From the NCBI GenBank assembly GCA_013423325.1, contig BLJB01000332.1:1-32411 (forward strand): DNA of 32,411 bases, read 5' to 3'. The position numbers and the translations under genes are program-made. Under the pieces are notes generated by a model, which saw only the letters and a program-made list of their open reading frames with translations, was not told the origin of the DNA and did no database searches. Source of the DNA: Usnea hakonensis. Lineage: Eukaryota > Ascomycota > Lecanoromycetes > Lecanorales > Parmeliaceae. Below, piece after piece: positions 10,498 to 20,625 of this stretch. Every line of letters starts with the position of its first letter. Position 1 is the stretch's first letter.

Positions 10498-11346
10498 ATG
10501 GCTGAATCAAGCGCGGTGAGCTTGTTCCGTCGTGACCACAGCAACAAAGGTGGAGGAGCTTCTCGAGACAATGAAGATCAACAAGCAGATCCCAGAGAAA
10601 ATCTGCATGAAAGAAACCAAGAGAGCGACTTCTGGGCAAACCTCTATGACGATAAGCAGTTCACAAAGTTCCCCGATTTTTATGACCCCACAGAAGAAGA
10701 GTCCTCCATCAAATGCAAAAAATGTGACCTAAATTTTTCCACGAAAGGAGAACACCTCGACCACATCATATCTTCACCTGTTCACTTCAATTGCAACGAG
10801 TGTATCAAGCGCCCATGCTCCACACACGTCGTGGAGTTCGAGTCCGCCGACACTCTCCGCTCACACTGGAATCAACAGCACGCAGACTTATACTGCGAAC
10901 ACTGCGATAAGCATTTCACGGAATCGATCGAAACTATTCTCCACTTCCAAAGACAGCATAATCATACCTGCTTCGTATGCGGCATCGATGCCCTCCCCAC
11001 GATCAAGCAGCTTCAAGCGCACAGAAGGAGCACCGAACACAAGAACGCATGCGCGAAAGCATATACCAGATTCTCAAATACATTACCTCCAAAGCTCGAC
11101 GTTGACAGCGTTCCCAATCACTATACGACCCTACAAGTCAGCCCACACAGCTCTCAATATCAGATTTTCAAGGCGGCGAATGACATGCGCATCAAGACTC
11201 ATCCAGGGCGGTTGAAAAGACAAGCGGGACTGACAAAGGAGTAGGAAATTGCCATTGACGTGGAAGCTGCTCGAGTCAGAGAAGCGAGTGATGTGCTGAC
11301 TGACCCGACCTTGCGCCGAGCCCACGATCGAAGGATGAACGTATGA
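10498..11346 (+). pseudogene. C2H2 zinc-finger / DnaJ-domain protein interrupted by an in-frame TAG
   Basis: The frame starts at an ATG in good context (gggcATGGCT) and runs 248 codons to a TAG at 11242-11244. Residues 72-190 contain Cys/His pairs of C2H2-like fingers (CKKCDLNF, YCEHCDKHF, HTCFVCG with later His residues). A J domain follows: NHYTTLQVSP, then helix II with THPGRLKRQ. The tripeptide that defines a working J domain, HPD, reads HPG. After the TAG the same frame continues for 33 codons with the rest of the J domain (VEAARVREASDVLTDP, LRRAHDRRM) and ends at TGA 11344-11346. The ancestral protein was thus 282 residues. Either the gene is dead, or it makes a zinc-finger protein with half a J domain. 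HPD-less J proteins cannot stimulate Hsp70 in the known way. Confidence 0.65.
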
Positions 11347-12350
11347 GCAAGACGATGTTCGGATCGATGATAGAGGTTCTATAGATAGGAAGACTGTGGA
11401 TTCAAAGAGGCCCTAATCAATGAGTTTGTTACGTGTTTTTCATAATGGAGTTCTGGCTATCTAGTCTGAGCAGTCGCAAAAGGAGCCGTTCGAATAGGCA
11501 ATAAGGCGCGGAAAAGAGTTGTCTCAAGATTGTCCGTCGGAGTCGTAAGGTCGACATAGGACTTTGTGTCCTGTTTTTGAGGTTACTAGGACATGTCTCT
11601 AAGAAATGTGATCGCCGCTTATTATAGTAACCACCACCCAATTAAATAAATCTCTTTGAGCAGTGTCAAAAACGACTCCGCTCCTCCCACCACGACTGGG
11701 AATTGCGCATCAGATCTAAAGACTTGCTTGAATGTCTGTACGTGTAAGACAAGGGCGAAATGCATCTTTCGGCGATGGGGTAGCAACACCGGAAAGCGAG
11801 AGGCAATCGAGTACGTATCCGCCTTATTCTTTTACTTACAGAAGGTCGCTCCAATGCAGAACGAACATGGCGTCTCCAAAATCAAGGAACTTTGACGCCT
11901 GAGGAGAAGCTTGGTCCCGAAAGCGATATGTAGGTAAGACCATTTCGCATCTCTATTTCGGGCGTTGTTGAAGGTCACAGGAATCTCATTCCTAAGGCTC
12001 AAAATCCATACTTGACCGAGTTACTGCTCGGAGCTACATGACCTCCTGCTAGAAAGATTTGAAGAGGGTCGATAGGTACCTGACCTGAGTGAAAGGAGCA
12101 AGCCGAAGTCCTCAGAAGGCGAAACAAGTTTCCAGCCGCGGAAATCCAAAAAGGATTAATAGACTAACGAACGAGTGAGAATTCAGTCGTCGTGATTGGG
12201 TCGCTAAGACATGTGGCGCTAGCTCCATCACGTCTTCCTTCTTTTGGAAAAGAATCAAAAGCTTTTGGGCTCTAGAACCAGTCTCCACTTTTCTAAACGA
12301 AAACAAAAAGGTCAAAACATTTAAACACTTATACACTAACGCACTCCGAT
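11347..12350. other. Intergenic, nothing recognised
   Basis: The frames present (for example at 11429-11641 and 11656-11895) are short and lack family features. Confidence 0.4.
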
Positions 12351-13498
12351 TGGGTAGACGCCATAGTAGTAATGGTCTATCCCTGACTCCGATCCTTCCG
12401 TGATTCCATCTCTATTTTCTTGATGAGCTAATCCGAATTCGACCGGGAAATTAAAAAAAAGAATCCTTTGGGCTCGAAAACTCACGTTGCACCATCTCAG
12501 TCACATTTGTCGCGCGCTGAACTCGCACTTCTTGACACTTTCATTTCTCGAGCACACTTGCCCCTGACTTTGCCCAGTTCCTGTGTTTTGAAGTCGCCCG
12601 CCTTAATTAGTACGGAAGACTGGGAAAAGATTTGCGCTACTGATCCAAATGGTCTAGTCAGGGGGAGGGGGCTTTCCCGAGGGGTTCGAGAAAAAAAGAT
12701 TGACAAAGGCGGCACCCGTCACTGCCGATAGGTATGTAACTGTACTTGGTAGTACGGAGTAGTCTCGGTAATGTTTGCATTTCTTTTTTCCTCTCCCCCC
12801 CCCCCAAAAAGGAAAAATGAAAGCAAGAAGAAGTTCTCCACTCACACTCACATTCCCACTACAAGTAAAAATGTCGATTTCGATCCTCTGCATCGGACAG
12901 AATTGTTATTGGGTGATGGGCCGCTACTGCACGATTTTTTATTGACAGGTTAGGGCTTACATTATCGCAATCTTATCGTGGAGCGTGCGGCATCTTCAGG
13001 GGTATGAACAAATCGCTGCTCTCTATTTTCTCTCTATTTTCTCCCAGCTGAAATGTGCCGCCCGTTCCCGTTTCGAAACTAGAATCAAGGGCTGTGGCTC
13101 CATCCAATCGCCTTCCTACGCACCTCTTGTACTCCTTCCTAATGCGACATGGAGCATATGCAATGTAAGAAACGATGCATGGAGACGTGTCCGCCGCATG
13201 TTCTGCCAAGATGCGAGAATTCTTTATTCATTCAAATACTGACCGTCTCGCTACTCCGTGACTTGCCTTTTTCCCTTCTTTTTTCTCTCTCTTGCTTCAT
13301 CGCTCAGCAGATTGACCTTCATTACCCACCTTCTTTACCAATTCAAAATCTCTGCGAGTCCAGAGATTGTCCATTCATTCTTATCTATACATTTTCGCTT
13401 TCAAACTCCACCCTTTCGACTTCTCCGCCTGGCGCCAAGTCTCGTCCCACTCACTAAGAATTATCAACTATATTCAACAGCCCCCAAAGTCCCTCACA
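12351..13498 (+). promoter_or_regulatory. Upstream region and CT-rich leader of the thaumatin-like gene
   Basis: Over 1 kb without a believable gene lies before the ATG at 13499. The last 250 bases are strongly pyrimidine-rich (for example 13262-13300), as in leaders of well-expressed fungal genes. A C11 tract sits near 12794-12804, and one TACGGAGTA copy at 12753-12761. The exact transcription start cannot be seen. Confidence 0.4.
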
Positions 13499-14347
13499 AT
13501 GAAGACAGCCTACGCATACGCGAGCATAGCTCTCGCTCTCATCAATGCCAAGGGTAACCTGGCTTACACGCACCACCACCATCACTCGTCCACTGCGCTT
13601 ACTACTTCAGCATCCGCAACTGTGTCTGCCTATCCTTCTGCCTCCGCATCCGCCAACTCCACCACCAACTCCACTACCGGAGGGAGCCCTATCACAGCGG
13701 GCTCTTGCGGCAACTGCGATGGAGTCTGCGTCACCTTCGGCGCCACCAGTGGCGACCTCTGGTACTGGTGGAACGGTGGACCCGGCGGCGATCCCAGCCA
13801 ATTCGGCACCAAGCCGATTGGCCCCGTCTGCCTCACCGACGCCGGCGCCATGTTCGTCGCCAGCTCCAGCACGAACACCAATGGCGGCGGTAACACCAAA
13901 TTCGAATGGTCTGTCGGATCCCATACCTCAAACTTTGACGTCAGCGTCTGCGACGGCTTCAGCGTGCCCATGGTCTGCACGGGCTTCAACGGGAATCAGA
14001 CCTCCACAGACACCATCGGTGGGGGGGCCATATGCGGCAGTGATTGCCCTGATGCGAACGAAGCTGGCAACTGTATGAACAAAGGCGCACATACGGGGGT
14101 TTTGGACGACGTGCCCAGTTGCTTCAAGGCCGGCGAAGGACCGGACGGGACCGAATCGACCAACAACTACTGGTACTACGACAACATTTCCGTGCAAGCC
14201 ATCTTCACCGACCGCAAGGACATCGTCTGCACCGTCGGCGAGATTAGCTCCAAAGCCAAGCGCGACGTGGGAGAAAAAGCGATCAAGCACCGTCACGCGC
14301 ACCAGAGGCGCGCGGCGCAAGGGCATGGTCTACATGCTGTTTCTTAG
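13499..14347 (+). CDS. Secreted thaumatin/osmotin-like protein
   Basis: I place the start at the ATG at 13499 (cacaATGAAG, ideal context) rather than the in-frame upstream ATG at 13367, because the protein then opens with a signal peptide (MKTAYAYASIALALINAKG). The product has 282 residues. After the leader come a five-His run, a Ser/Thr/Asn-rich linker and, from about residue 65, a Cys- and Gly-rich domain: GSCGNCDGVCVTFGATSG, WYWWNGG, GPVCLTDAGAMF, SNFDVSVCDGFSVPMVC and NNYWYYDNISVQAIF. The DVS..DGF.VPM element resembles the thaumatin-like core. The tail is basic with KR and RR pairs, which could be Kex2 sites. Likely cell-wall or extracellular; glucan binding or an effector-like role would be inference. 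No lesions seen. Confidence 0.6.
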   Translation: MKTAYAYASIALALINAKGNLAYTHHHHHSSTALTTSASATVSAYPSASASANSTTNSTTGGSPITAGSCGNCDGVCVTFGATSGDLWYWWNGGPGGDPSQFGTKPIGPVCLTDAGAMFVASSSTNTNGGGNTKFEWSVGSHTSNFDVSVCDGFSVPMVCTGFNGNQTSTDTIGGGAICGSDCPDANEAGNCMNKGAHTGVLDDVPSCFKAGEGPDGTESTNNYWYYDNISVQAIFTDRKDIVCTVGEISSKAKRDVGEKAIKHRHAHQRRAAQGHGLHAVS

Positions 14348-15080
14348 GGGGGTCAGGGCTTGTCGAGAAAATTTTAGTGATTGTGATGACCAACGAACAT
14401 ATTTCGCTTCTACTCATACTCTTTGGGATGTGTTTGGTGAATCTTGGATCACGCGGTAGGGAGAACGGAAGTGGATATGATACATATATAGAACAAGGTG
14501 TCACGCTCGTTATGGGAATGCAAGCCCATCTTCTTGCCAAAACCGAGTCCATTCTTGGATAGTGAAAGAAACGACTTCATGAGACTGGTCTATAGATAGG
14601 ATCGAGACAATGGAATAACGAAAAATCCTAAATGAACCATCTAAACAAGTTCCTTCTCGGGGAAGCTGGGGGCATGGTGGCTTACGTGGCTTACCTTGGC
14701 ATCTCACTAACAAGACTAGTCTCAGGTTCATGGCCATGTGCACCAATTGGCTTCCACGCTAACATCCCCATGTGCTCGGACAGACCCGAACGCAAACAAT
14801 ACCATGATTCCATCAGTGTCAAACTTATTAACCAATCGCATCCAACACCGATCCTTCAAAAGATACATTCGCTGCGCCATTCTCATCCTCGCAATTCGCA
14901 CGTCTCCGCAAGAGCTGAAAAAAAATAAACTTCTCACCGATTACTGAGCACACCACTTGTCCCCTTCCCCCTCGGCCGAACCCTCAAACCAATATCATGT
15001 AAAACCCTCCATCCACAACAACTCTCAGTAACCAACAACAAAGCCTCTCACCCTCCTCCCCACCCGCACATCAGCAAGCC
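14348..15080. other. Intergenic, nothing recognised
   Basis: Contains the 3' flank of the thaumatin-like gene. Frames here are short and overlap on both strands without family features. Confidence 0.4.
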
Positions 15081-15720
15081 ATCCCCCGCCCAATAGAAAC
15101 CCTCTTCCAAGCCTTCGCGCACGACCCCCTCCTCACAACATACTATCCACCCACCCCCTCCAACCGACACAGACCATGCTCGACCAAATGGAGCGAGCAC
15201 CCTTCCACTACAGTCATGAAAATATCAGACACTGAAAGTGGCGCGATAGTCTCTTTTGCGAAATAGCTGATTCAAGATGGATCTCGGGATGGGATCTCAG
15301 GGGATGCCGACGCAAGGGGCTATACTGTCTACGAATCCGTCACTAGATATGAACGTCGGGGCTTGTGATAGATAGTCTGGCTCAGGCGCAATACAGGATG
15401 CATGCGAGAAGCGGTGGTATCTGATCGATTGCCCGCATATTTGTAAGTTATGATTCAGCCTCAAGCCCCATGACCGTACACACCCACACACCCACCCGCC
15501 CCCCCCCCCACACACAAACAAAACCATCCCTATAACCAACCCCCATCCCAATCCCCCAAAAGCGCTCAAACGCACTAGCCTAGCCACATCACCGTCCCAC
15601 CAACGTTGCGGCGCCGCAAGCAACCATGCACGTGCAATGGGGCACGCAGAAAGCCTCGAGACGAGAAGTTAGAGTGTTTGAGCGCTTGCACGGATAGTGC
15701 GAAGAAGAGGGATGGTTGTG
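15081..15720 (+). pseudogene. GNAT-family N-acetyltransferase remnant
   Basis: From 15081 the frame reads IPRPIETLFQAFAHDPLL, the usual first helix of fungal GNAT proteins, then a SGAIVSFAK strand closed by TAG at 15264-15266, where homologues have Trp. Further on, an EKRWYL piece lies near 15405-15420, next to a GTAAGT donor at 15443. After a C-rich tract comes HQRCGAAS (15598-15621), matching the acetyl-CoA-binding Q/R-x-x-G-x-G/A loop. MHVQWGT then reads in a second frame and DEKLEC in a third. At least one nonsense codon and several frameshifts make this a pseudogene. The substrate is unknown. Confidence 0.55.
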
Positions 15721-16012
15721 GGATACTGGAGCGCACTTGGTGGGTGATGGAGGGAGGGGAGGGGTGGGAAGGTGTGCTGCTGGGGGAGGGGTTTAAGGAA
15801 GGGGGGGGGTGGGTGATTTATCTTGGAACTGGAGAGTTGTGGTTAAAGACATTTCTACATTCCGGGCTCGTCTATGAGTAAGTGTAGGACGTTGGTGCCG
15901 TCGATGTCAAACATCTCGTATTTAAAACTTCTCTGATGGAGTGACTGACTAGAAGCTAAATACATAACAGATATAAAATGCTCAGATATAGCCATCATTT
16001 ACTAGCCTCCTA

Positions 16013-16150
16013 TTAACTACCAATCCTCAAATCCGCAGTCAAATCACCCGCTAACGTCTCTGAAAGCCTTCGGCTCTCATTTCTGGCGCTAGGTAGGTCT
16101 GGACTACAAAACCACCGAGTAGAGTATTGCCCCTGCAAAGCTCAACACAC
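16013..16150 (-). pseudogene. Possible 3' end of a decayed gene
   Basis: On the minus strand two frames look like protein and could be joined by one indel: LGGFVVQTYLAPEMRAEGFQ, and SETLAGDLTADLRIGS ending at a TAA (complement of 16013-16015). Family unknown; this could be chance. Confidence 0.2.
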
Positions 16151-17465
16151 CAATCTCACTTCTCTAACGATCGTTTCAACACCTGCCAATGCCAAAGATA
16201 GGCCTGTCGCAAGCCTCATCTACCAAGACTATACATACTATTACCATTCGTGGTAATCATCGCCGTCTCTTTGCGATCACTCTTCTTTCACTAGCATGCA
16301 CAGTAGCAGAACATTCAGAATCTACCATACACTTTGCGTCGTGAGAGTATGACTAGCCGTACGCCAGAAAGATGGGGTGTCTACTCTTTTATTGGTGCCC
16401 GACACAGACTCCATTCATGGATGGTGTCATATTGCAGTTGAATCGCGTTTATCAAGTATAGTCATATTCCGAGGTGACGGACGGAGCAAGCTTATTAGTC
16501 TCTGCATCTGATTGACGGGTGCGGACGTATTGTGGGAGCTTCCTCTTTTCTATATGCATACATACCTGGTTTTCCGCATTGCATATATCTTGTTGAGATT
16601 CTTTGGGCTGCGTATTGAGGTGACTGCATGCTCGGCGCTGGAGGGGAGGCGTTTCTGATTTTATTTCAAGATATGGTTGGTTAAACGGCACCCTCGAAGA
16701 GGCTTTGGTAGTTGGTACACGCATGGATATTTGTAATATGCCTGACTTATCTTTTTGAAATCTGTTGGCATGTGTGGGTTGAGATATGTGTCCAAGTCTT
16801 CTGCGAGTGGAGGAATTGGTTTGTATGTGTCACTCCTCGGCTTGTGATTAAAGAGATGGTATCATCACGGTAGATTCATACCCCGGAATGGACTTTGGTT
16901 TCTCAAGAGTTCTGATGCATTGAATGCGGATGGTGGACACTGCATGAAGCTCACTTCGCTGGCCGAGTAAAAGTAGAGATATGAGACAGGCTACGATGAA
17001 TTAAACACGGCGAAACCTATCGATATACCACGTGGTTTGCTTCATCAACAAGTATACGTTAGAGTCTGTTGAGAGAGAATATGTTTCTCATGCTGGTAAG
17101 AAAATCCATCAATGCCCCGCTGATCCCGAGATACTCCCATTCCGATTGGATAGAACCTGCAAGGGGACCCCGGTCTTTCCTTGGCGCTGACACAGAGCGT
17201 ACTGTAAGCCCCGACTATAGATCACAGATGCTTACTCTATGGAGCCACATAGTACTCTGCAGCACCTCAAGTCACACATCTCTGGAAAGAGATTGGAGAA
17301 GCGGAAACACCGCGCAGGGTCTGTGGATATACTACTCTCAGCGAAAATCTCCGATTCGCAGTGTATAAAGTTATTGAAATGAACGTTGCGGAAGCGTCGG
17401 AGTCAGCTTACAGTCACTGTCAGCTTACAAACTTATGTCATATGCAGCACTCACCGTCTTTTCGG
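16151..17465. other. Intergenic, nothing recognised
   Basis: Frames at 16452-16724 (minus) and 17069-17368 (plus) have no family features, signal peptide or start context that would support them. Confidence 0.4.
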
Positions 17466-17596
17466 GTATATATGAAAGGCCGTCACGGACTTTGTAATAA
17501 GGTCTTCTCAGCCCAAAAGCTACTCAGACATACCACACCAAAAAAATTCATAAGCCTTTCCCACACCACACCACACCACACCAAACCCACCACACA
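17466..17596 (+). promoter_or_regulatory. TATA-like box and CCACA leader repeat of the small secreted gene
   Basis: TATATATG occurs at about 17467-17474, some 125 bases before the ATG of the small cysteine-rich gene. In the leader, CCACA is repeated in tandem four times and more (17561-17583), directly before the start. The spacing suits a core promoter with a leader of about 90-100 bases. Confidence 0.45.
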
Positions 17597-17895
17597 ATGC
17601 ATTTCCTCACCCTCCTTGCCGCTTTAGCGACCTCCACTCTCGCACAAGTAAGTACCCAAACCCGCCCTCAGGAAGCCCTCAACAAAGCCACCAACTAACT
17701 CAGCAGAACAACTCGCAGACAACCACCTTCGCGACCTCGACATGCTTACCCCAAAGCGCAGCCGCTTGCCCCACGCCCTATGATCCGTGCTGCGCTTTCC
17801 TCTGCGCGGAAGCCCAGGTGCCGTTTCAGGTGTGCTTGCCGACTAGTCAGACTGTTTTGGCGCAATGCACTGCTTGTCCGTCGCCGGCTTCTTAA
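17597..17895 (+). CDS. Small secreted 8-cysteine protein (two exons)
   Basis: Exon 1 (17597-17647) encodes 17 residues, MHFLTLLAALATSTLAQ, a textbook signal peptide with cleavage after Ala. It ends at a perfect GTAAGT donor. The intron has a CTAAC branch at 17695-17699 and a tandem CAGCAG acceptor: it ends at 17703 or 17706, so one extra Gln is optional (NAGNAG). Exon 2 runs to the TAA at 17893-17895. The mature part has about 62 residues with eight Cys spaced C-x7-C-x6-CC-x4-C-x8-C-x10-C-x2-C. Total 79 or 80 residues. The size, leader and even Cys number are those of candidate effector or antimicrobial proteins. It is not a hydrophobin, since the second CC pair is missing. No frame damage. 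Confidence 0.72.
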
Positions 17896-19205
17896 GGGGG
17901 ATGGTGGGGACGAGGGATGATGTGGTGGAGTCGGTCGAATAAATGGGTAGAAGAGATTGCGGGGTTGGTATAGATAGGGAGAGTTGGTGGTGAGGTGCTA
18001 GGAAGGAGAAGGGGTCTTTGTGCCTAAAGACTTGTTGGGTAGTGTTGATGATTGATTTTTGTGGTAGCTAATCTAGGCTTTATCTTACCAAATCAAGAAG
18101 ATTTGTTTTCGAGATGACTAGTCACGCTCTATCACCATCTACTGGCTACTATGAGCCGAGTAGGTTAAGTCCTCTAGCGATGGCAGTGACAAGTCTGAGT
18201 GCAGATACGGCGAGGGAATTGATCTGAGGCTGAAGTGACCCCGGACTAAATGTATAGTGCAGAGACTATGGGTAAGGAGCTGATTATATTTGATGAATCT
18301 AAGAGCAGCGATCCTATGTTTTACCGTGGGACACGGATAAAGGGACCTCCAACATATGGTCCAGATTCTCCGATGATTTAGGAAATAGGTGCGAACGAAG
18401 GACGACATAATACTATATTACTAGTATACGATCGTCAAAGCAGGCATAACGTCAAGAAGTAGAAGCGTCCTTCACGGGAGAAGATGGCTCACTCGTACCG
18501 CCAAAATGCCTGAGTGATTAGGCCGAGCACTGGGCGCGGAGGAGAAGCCTTGCACCGCAAGTAACAAAGATTTTGAGTAGTAGCGTGCACAGTTGTTTGA
18601 ATAGCTGGCTGGTATATAGAGTAGGGTAATGTTGGTGAGTAAAACCCAAGCGTGGAAGGACTACTCAGGAGGTAGGTTGAAAATGAAGTATTTTGCGGTC
18701 AAATGCAGAAACATTCTCTAAAACATTATTCTATATAGTAAAGGGCGAACCCTCCTCTTTCGCACTACATAAGGAGATACGATAGTGAGCTGAGTAAGTC
18801 GCAGGCGGCTAATCTGTGATATTCCAGCCGGCGTGTCTCGTTCGATGGCGGATTTCGGGTGTAGCTAACGAGGGATTGTTCATGAGAGCGCTTTTGCCAC
18901 TATGCGGGAGCGTAGGTAGGGCGAGAATGTTCGTAGTAGAAGTAGTCTGCAGGCGTGACTCGCACCTGGACGCGAGACGGCGGAGAGAATTAGAGATGAG
19001 CCGGAGATCTGATCAAGGAACGGGAGAGCGTGACTGGAGAGAAAAAAGCACGAAAGACAACGAAGAGCAGCAAAAGGCACCAGTAGAAACCAGTAAAGGT
19101 AATACTAGTGATATGAGTCTACGTTTCTTCTAGCTGCCTGATATTAATATTGCCCTCTATTAAAGCGTAAACTTACACTTTCCCTTAAACCATATACTCC
19201 ACACC
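17896..19205. other. Intergenic, nothing recognised
   Basis: Frames on both strands (for example 18139-18408 minus and 18816-19133 plus) lack start context and family features. No RNA gene or repeat was found. Confidence 0.4.
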
Positions 19206-19340
19206 TCAAACATCCCCAACCCCCATCCGACAAACATGCCCCCCCTCATCGCAATCCTCACACAACCCCACCACACAAATCTCACACTCCTGTTCCCTCC
19301 CCTGCATCACCGCCTGCCCACACCTACCACAAAACCTCAT
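19206..19340 (-). CDS. 44-codon two-zinc (AN1/FYVE-like) module, separate or detached C-terminus
   Basis: A short frame from the ATG at 19338-19340 (complement) to a TGA at 19206-19208. It has a regular ligand pattern: C-x2-C-x11-C-x2-C-x4-C-x2-C-x4-H-x-C, beginning MRFCGRCG and ending HVC. Eight ligands in this order suggest a cross-braced two-zinc fold close to AN1 or FYVE fingers. It overlaps the last 17 bases of the aminotransferase frame in another phase. Removing one G from the G6 run just upstream would fuse it in frame to the aminotransferase, so it may be that protein's detached C-terminal domain. As a stand-alone gene it would be very small. Confidence 0.45.
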   Translation of the reverse strand: MRFCGRCGQAVMQGREQECEICVVGLCEDCDEGGHVCRMGVGDV

Positions 19341-20625
19341 CCTCACCCCCCTTCCCCCTCAAATACGCCCCCACCTCCCTCCGATGCCCCACACTCCCCG
19401 GCCCAAAGACCTTAGCGCGGAGCTGCTCCTCCGACAACATAACCTCATCCATAGTCGGGAACCAGCGGACGAAGCGACCATCGCTCGCGCCCATGACAGG
19501 GGAAGAAATGCGCGCCTGATCCGCGGTAGGGAGGTAAATGAGGCTGTTCAAGCCTGATATATGGGAGGCTGTGACGCCCTCGGAAACGATGATGTTGCGG
19601 AGGATAGTGCCGATTTCACGTGCGCGTTGAGGCCAGTTTTCTCGCTCGGCTAGGACGATGGTGCCCCATGAAGTGAGCAAGCTAGCTGGAGGAGCCATGT
19701 CCGTGAAGCGCTCTTGCCATTGCAGAGCCGTGAACAAGCGTTCTTCAGGATCTGTGACGTTTAGTTTCTGCATGTTGACTCCGCGCCAGTCAACGGCGAT
19801 GCCATTTCTTTTGATCGCCTTGCCGAACAGAACGAGGTCAGGCAGGCCATGTTTCTGGAACTGTGGTAACTGGCAAGCGAACGGTGCACCGCAGCGAATC
19901 GCTGTCAGTGCTTCATCGACCACGAGGATCAAATTGTGCTTCCCGCAGGCTTTCAGCAAGTGCTTCCAGGCCGTCGGGCTGATAACAACGCCGTCACGAG
20001 CGGGAACGATCTCTGCAATTAGCGCCACGCATCCCGCTCTCTTGGCTTTCCGCACCACCCCGTCGATCGCGGTTGCAGACTTGACGCTGATGACTATAGG
20101 AGCTTTACCGCTTGCCAAGGGTTTGACGTCGTCTAGAACTGAGTTGTGAGCCAAGGGCCCAAACCCTGCACCATAGGAACCCTCTAAGACAGCTACACAC
20201 GGGATGGCTTTACAATTTTCCTCGAGGAAAGGATTGATGCCATTTTCAGAAGCAGAAGATGTAAGATAGCATATAAGACTCGTCAAAAGCGCAGGGCTAG
20301 AAGCGTCACTTACATGACCATGAAGACTAATCGTTTCTGCCTTAAAGAAGCGCTTGAAAACCTCCCTATAGCGATCACCGATATCGTGAATATAATACTC
20401 GAGCATCGATAGTGACCTATTAAGAAGATCCCAGTACTTACCAACATCAGGGTCAACCCTTTCCAAAATGGGATTCTTACGAGTCAGATACGAACCAAAC
20501 GAATGATGAAAATTGAGATCCGGAAACTCCTCCGGACACCATTCATTCCCTGCGGATATCTCTGATAGTGTGAGTTGAATCCAGCAACATCTTGTGATCA
20601 GTAGCGTAGTGCGAATGTATTGCAT
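19324..20625 (-). CDS. Class-III (PLP-dependent) aminotransferase-like protein
   Basis: An open frame of 433 codons from the ATG at 20623-20625. PLP-fold landmarks: EGSYGAGFGPL, AEIVPARDGVVISP, VVDEALTAIRCGAPFA with the cofactor Asp (residue 237), and PDLVLFGKAI with the likely Schiff-base Lys (residue 269, codon 19819-19821). This resembles glutamate-1-semialdehyde aminomutase / class-III aminotransferase relatives in fungi; the substrate is unknown. The N-terminus is uncertain. A GTAAGT donor at 20649 suggests an upstream exon, but that DNA has a TGA at 20680-20682 in the most natural frame. An in-frame GTAAGT at 20313 with CTCGAG at 20221 could be a 93-nt intron read through here (about 31 Ser/Leu-rich residues). 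The C-terminus may be shifted, as described for the overlapping zinc module. Confidence 0.62.
   Translation of the reverse strand: MQYIRTTLLITRCCWIQLTLSEISAGNEWCPEEFPDLNFHHSFGSYLTRKNPILERVDPDVGKYWDLLNRSLSMLEYYIHDIGDRYREVFKRFFKAETISLHGHVSDASSPALLTSLICYLTSSASENGINPFLEENCKAIPCVAVLEGSYGAGFGPLAHNSVLDDVKPLASGKAPIVISVKSATAIDGVVRKAKRAGCVALIAEIVPARDGVVISPTAWKHLLKACGKHNLILVVDEALTAIRCGAPFACQLPQFQKHGLPDLVLFGKAIKRNGIAVDWRGVNMQKLNVTDPEERLFTALQWQERFTDMAPPASLLTSWGTIVLAERENWPQRAREIGTILRNIIVSEGVTASHISGLNSLIYLPTADQARISSPVMGASDGRFVRWFPTMDEVMLSEEQLRAKVFGPGSVGHRREVGAYLRGKGGEDEVLW

Noticed and set aside
13607..14326. Gly/Ala-rich and Pro-rich frames on both strands over the thaumatin-like gene
   Set aside because: Shadows of a GC-rich coding exon with an intact signal peptide and cysteines in the main frame.
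18520..18620. Possible tRNA-like sequence around GTGATTAGGCCGAGCACTGG
   Set aside because: No cloverleaf arms or T-loop consensus could be formed.
20398..20441. 44-nt intron in the aminotransferase starting at an internal GTAAGT
   Set aside because: Donor and acceptor phases do not match and the surrounding codons read as plausible protein.
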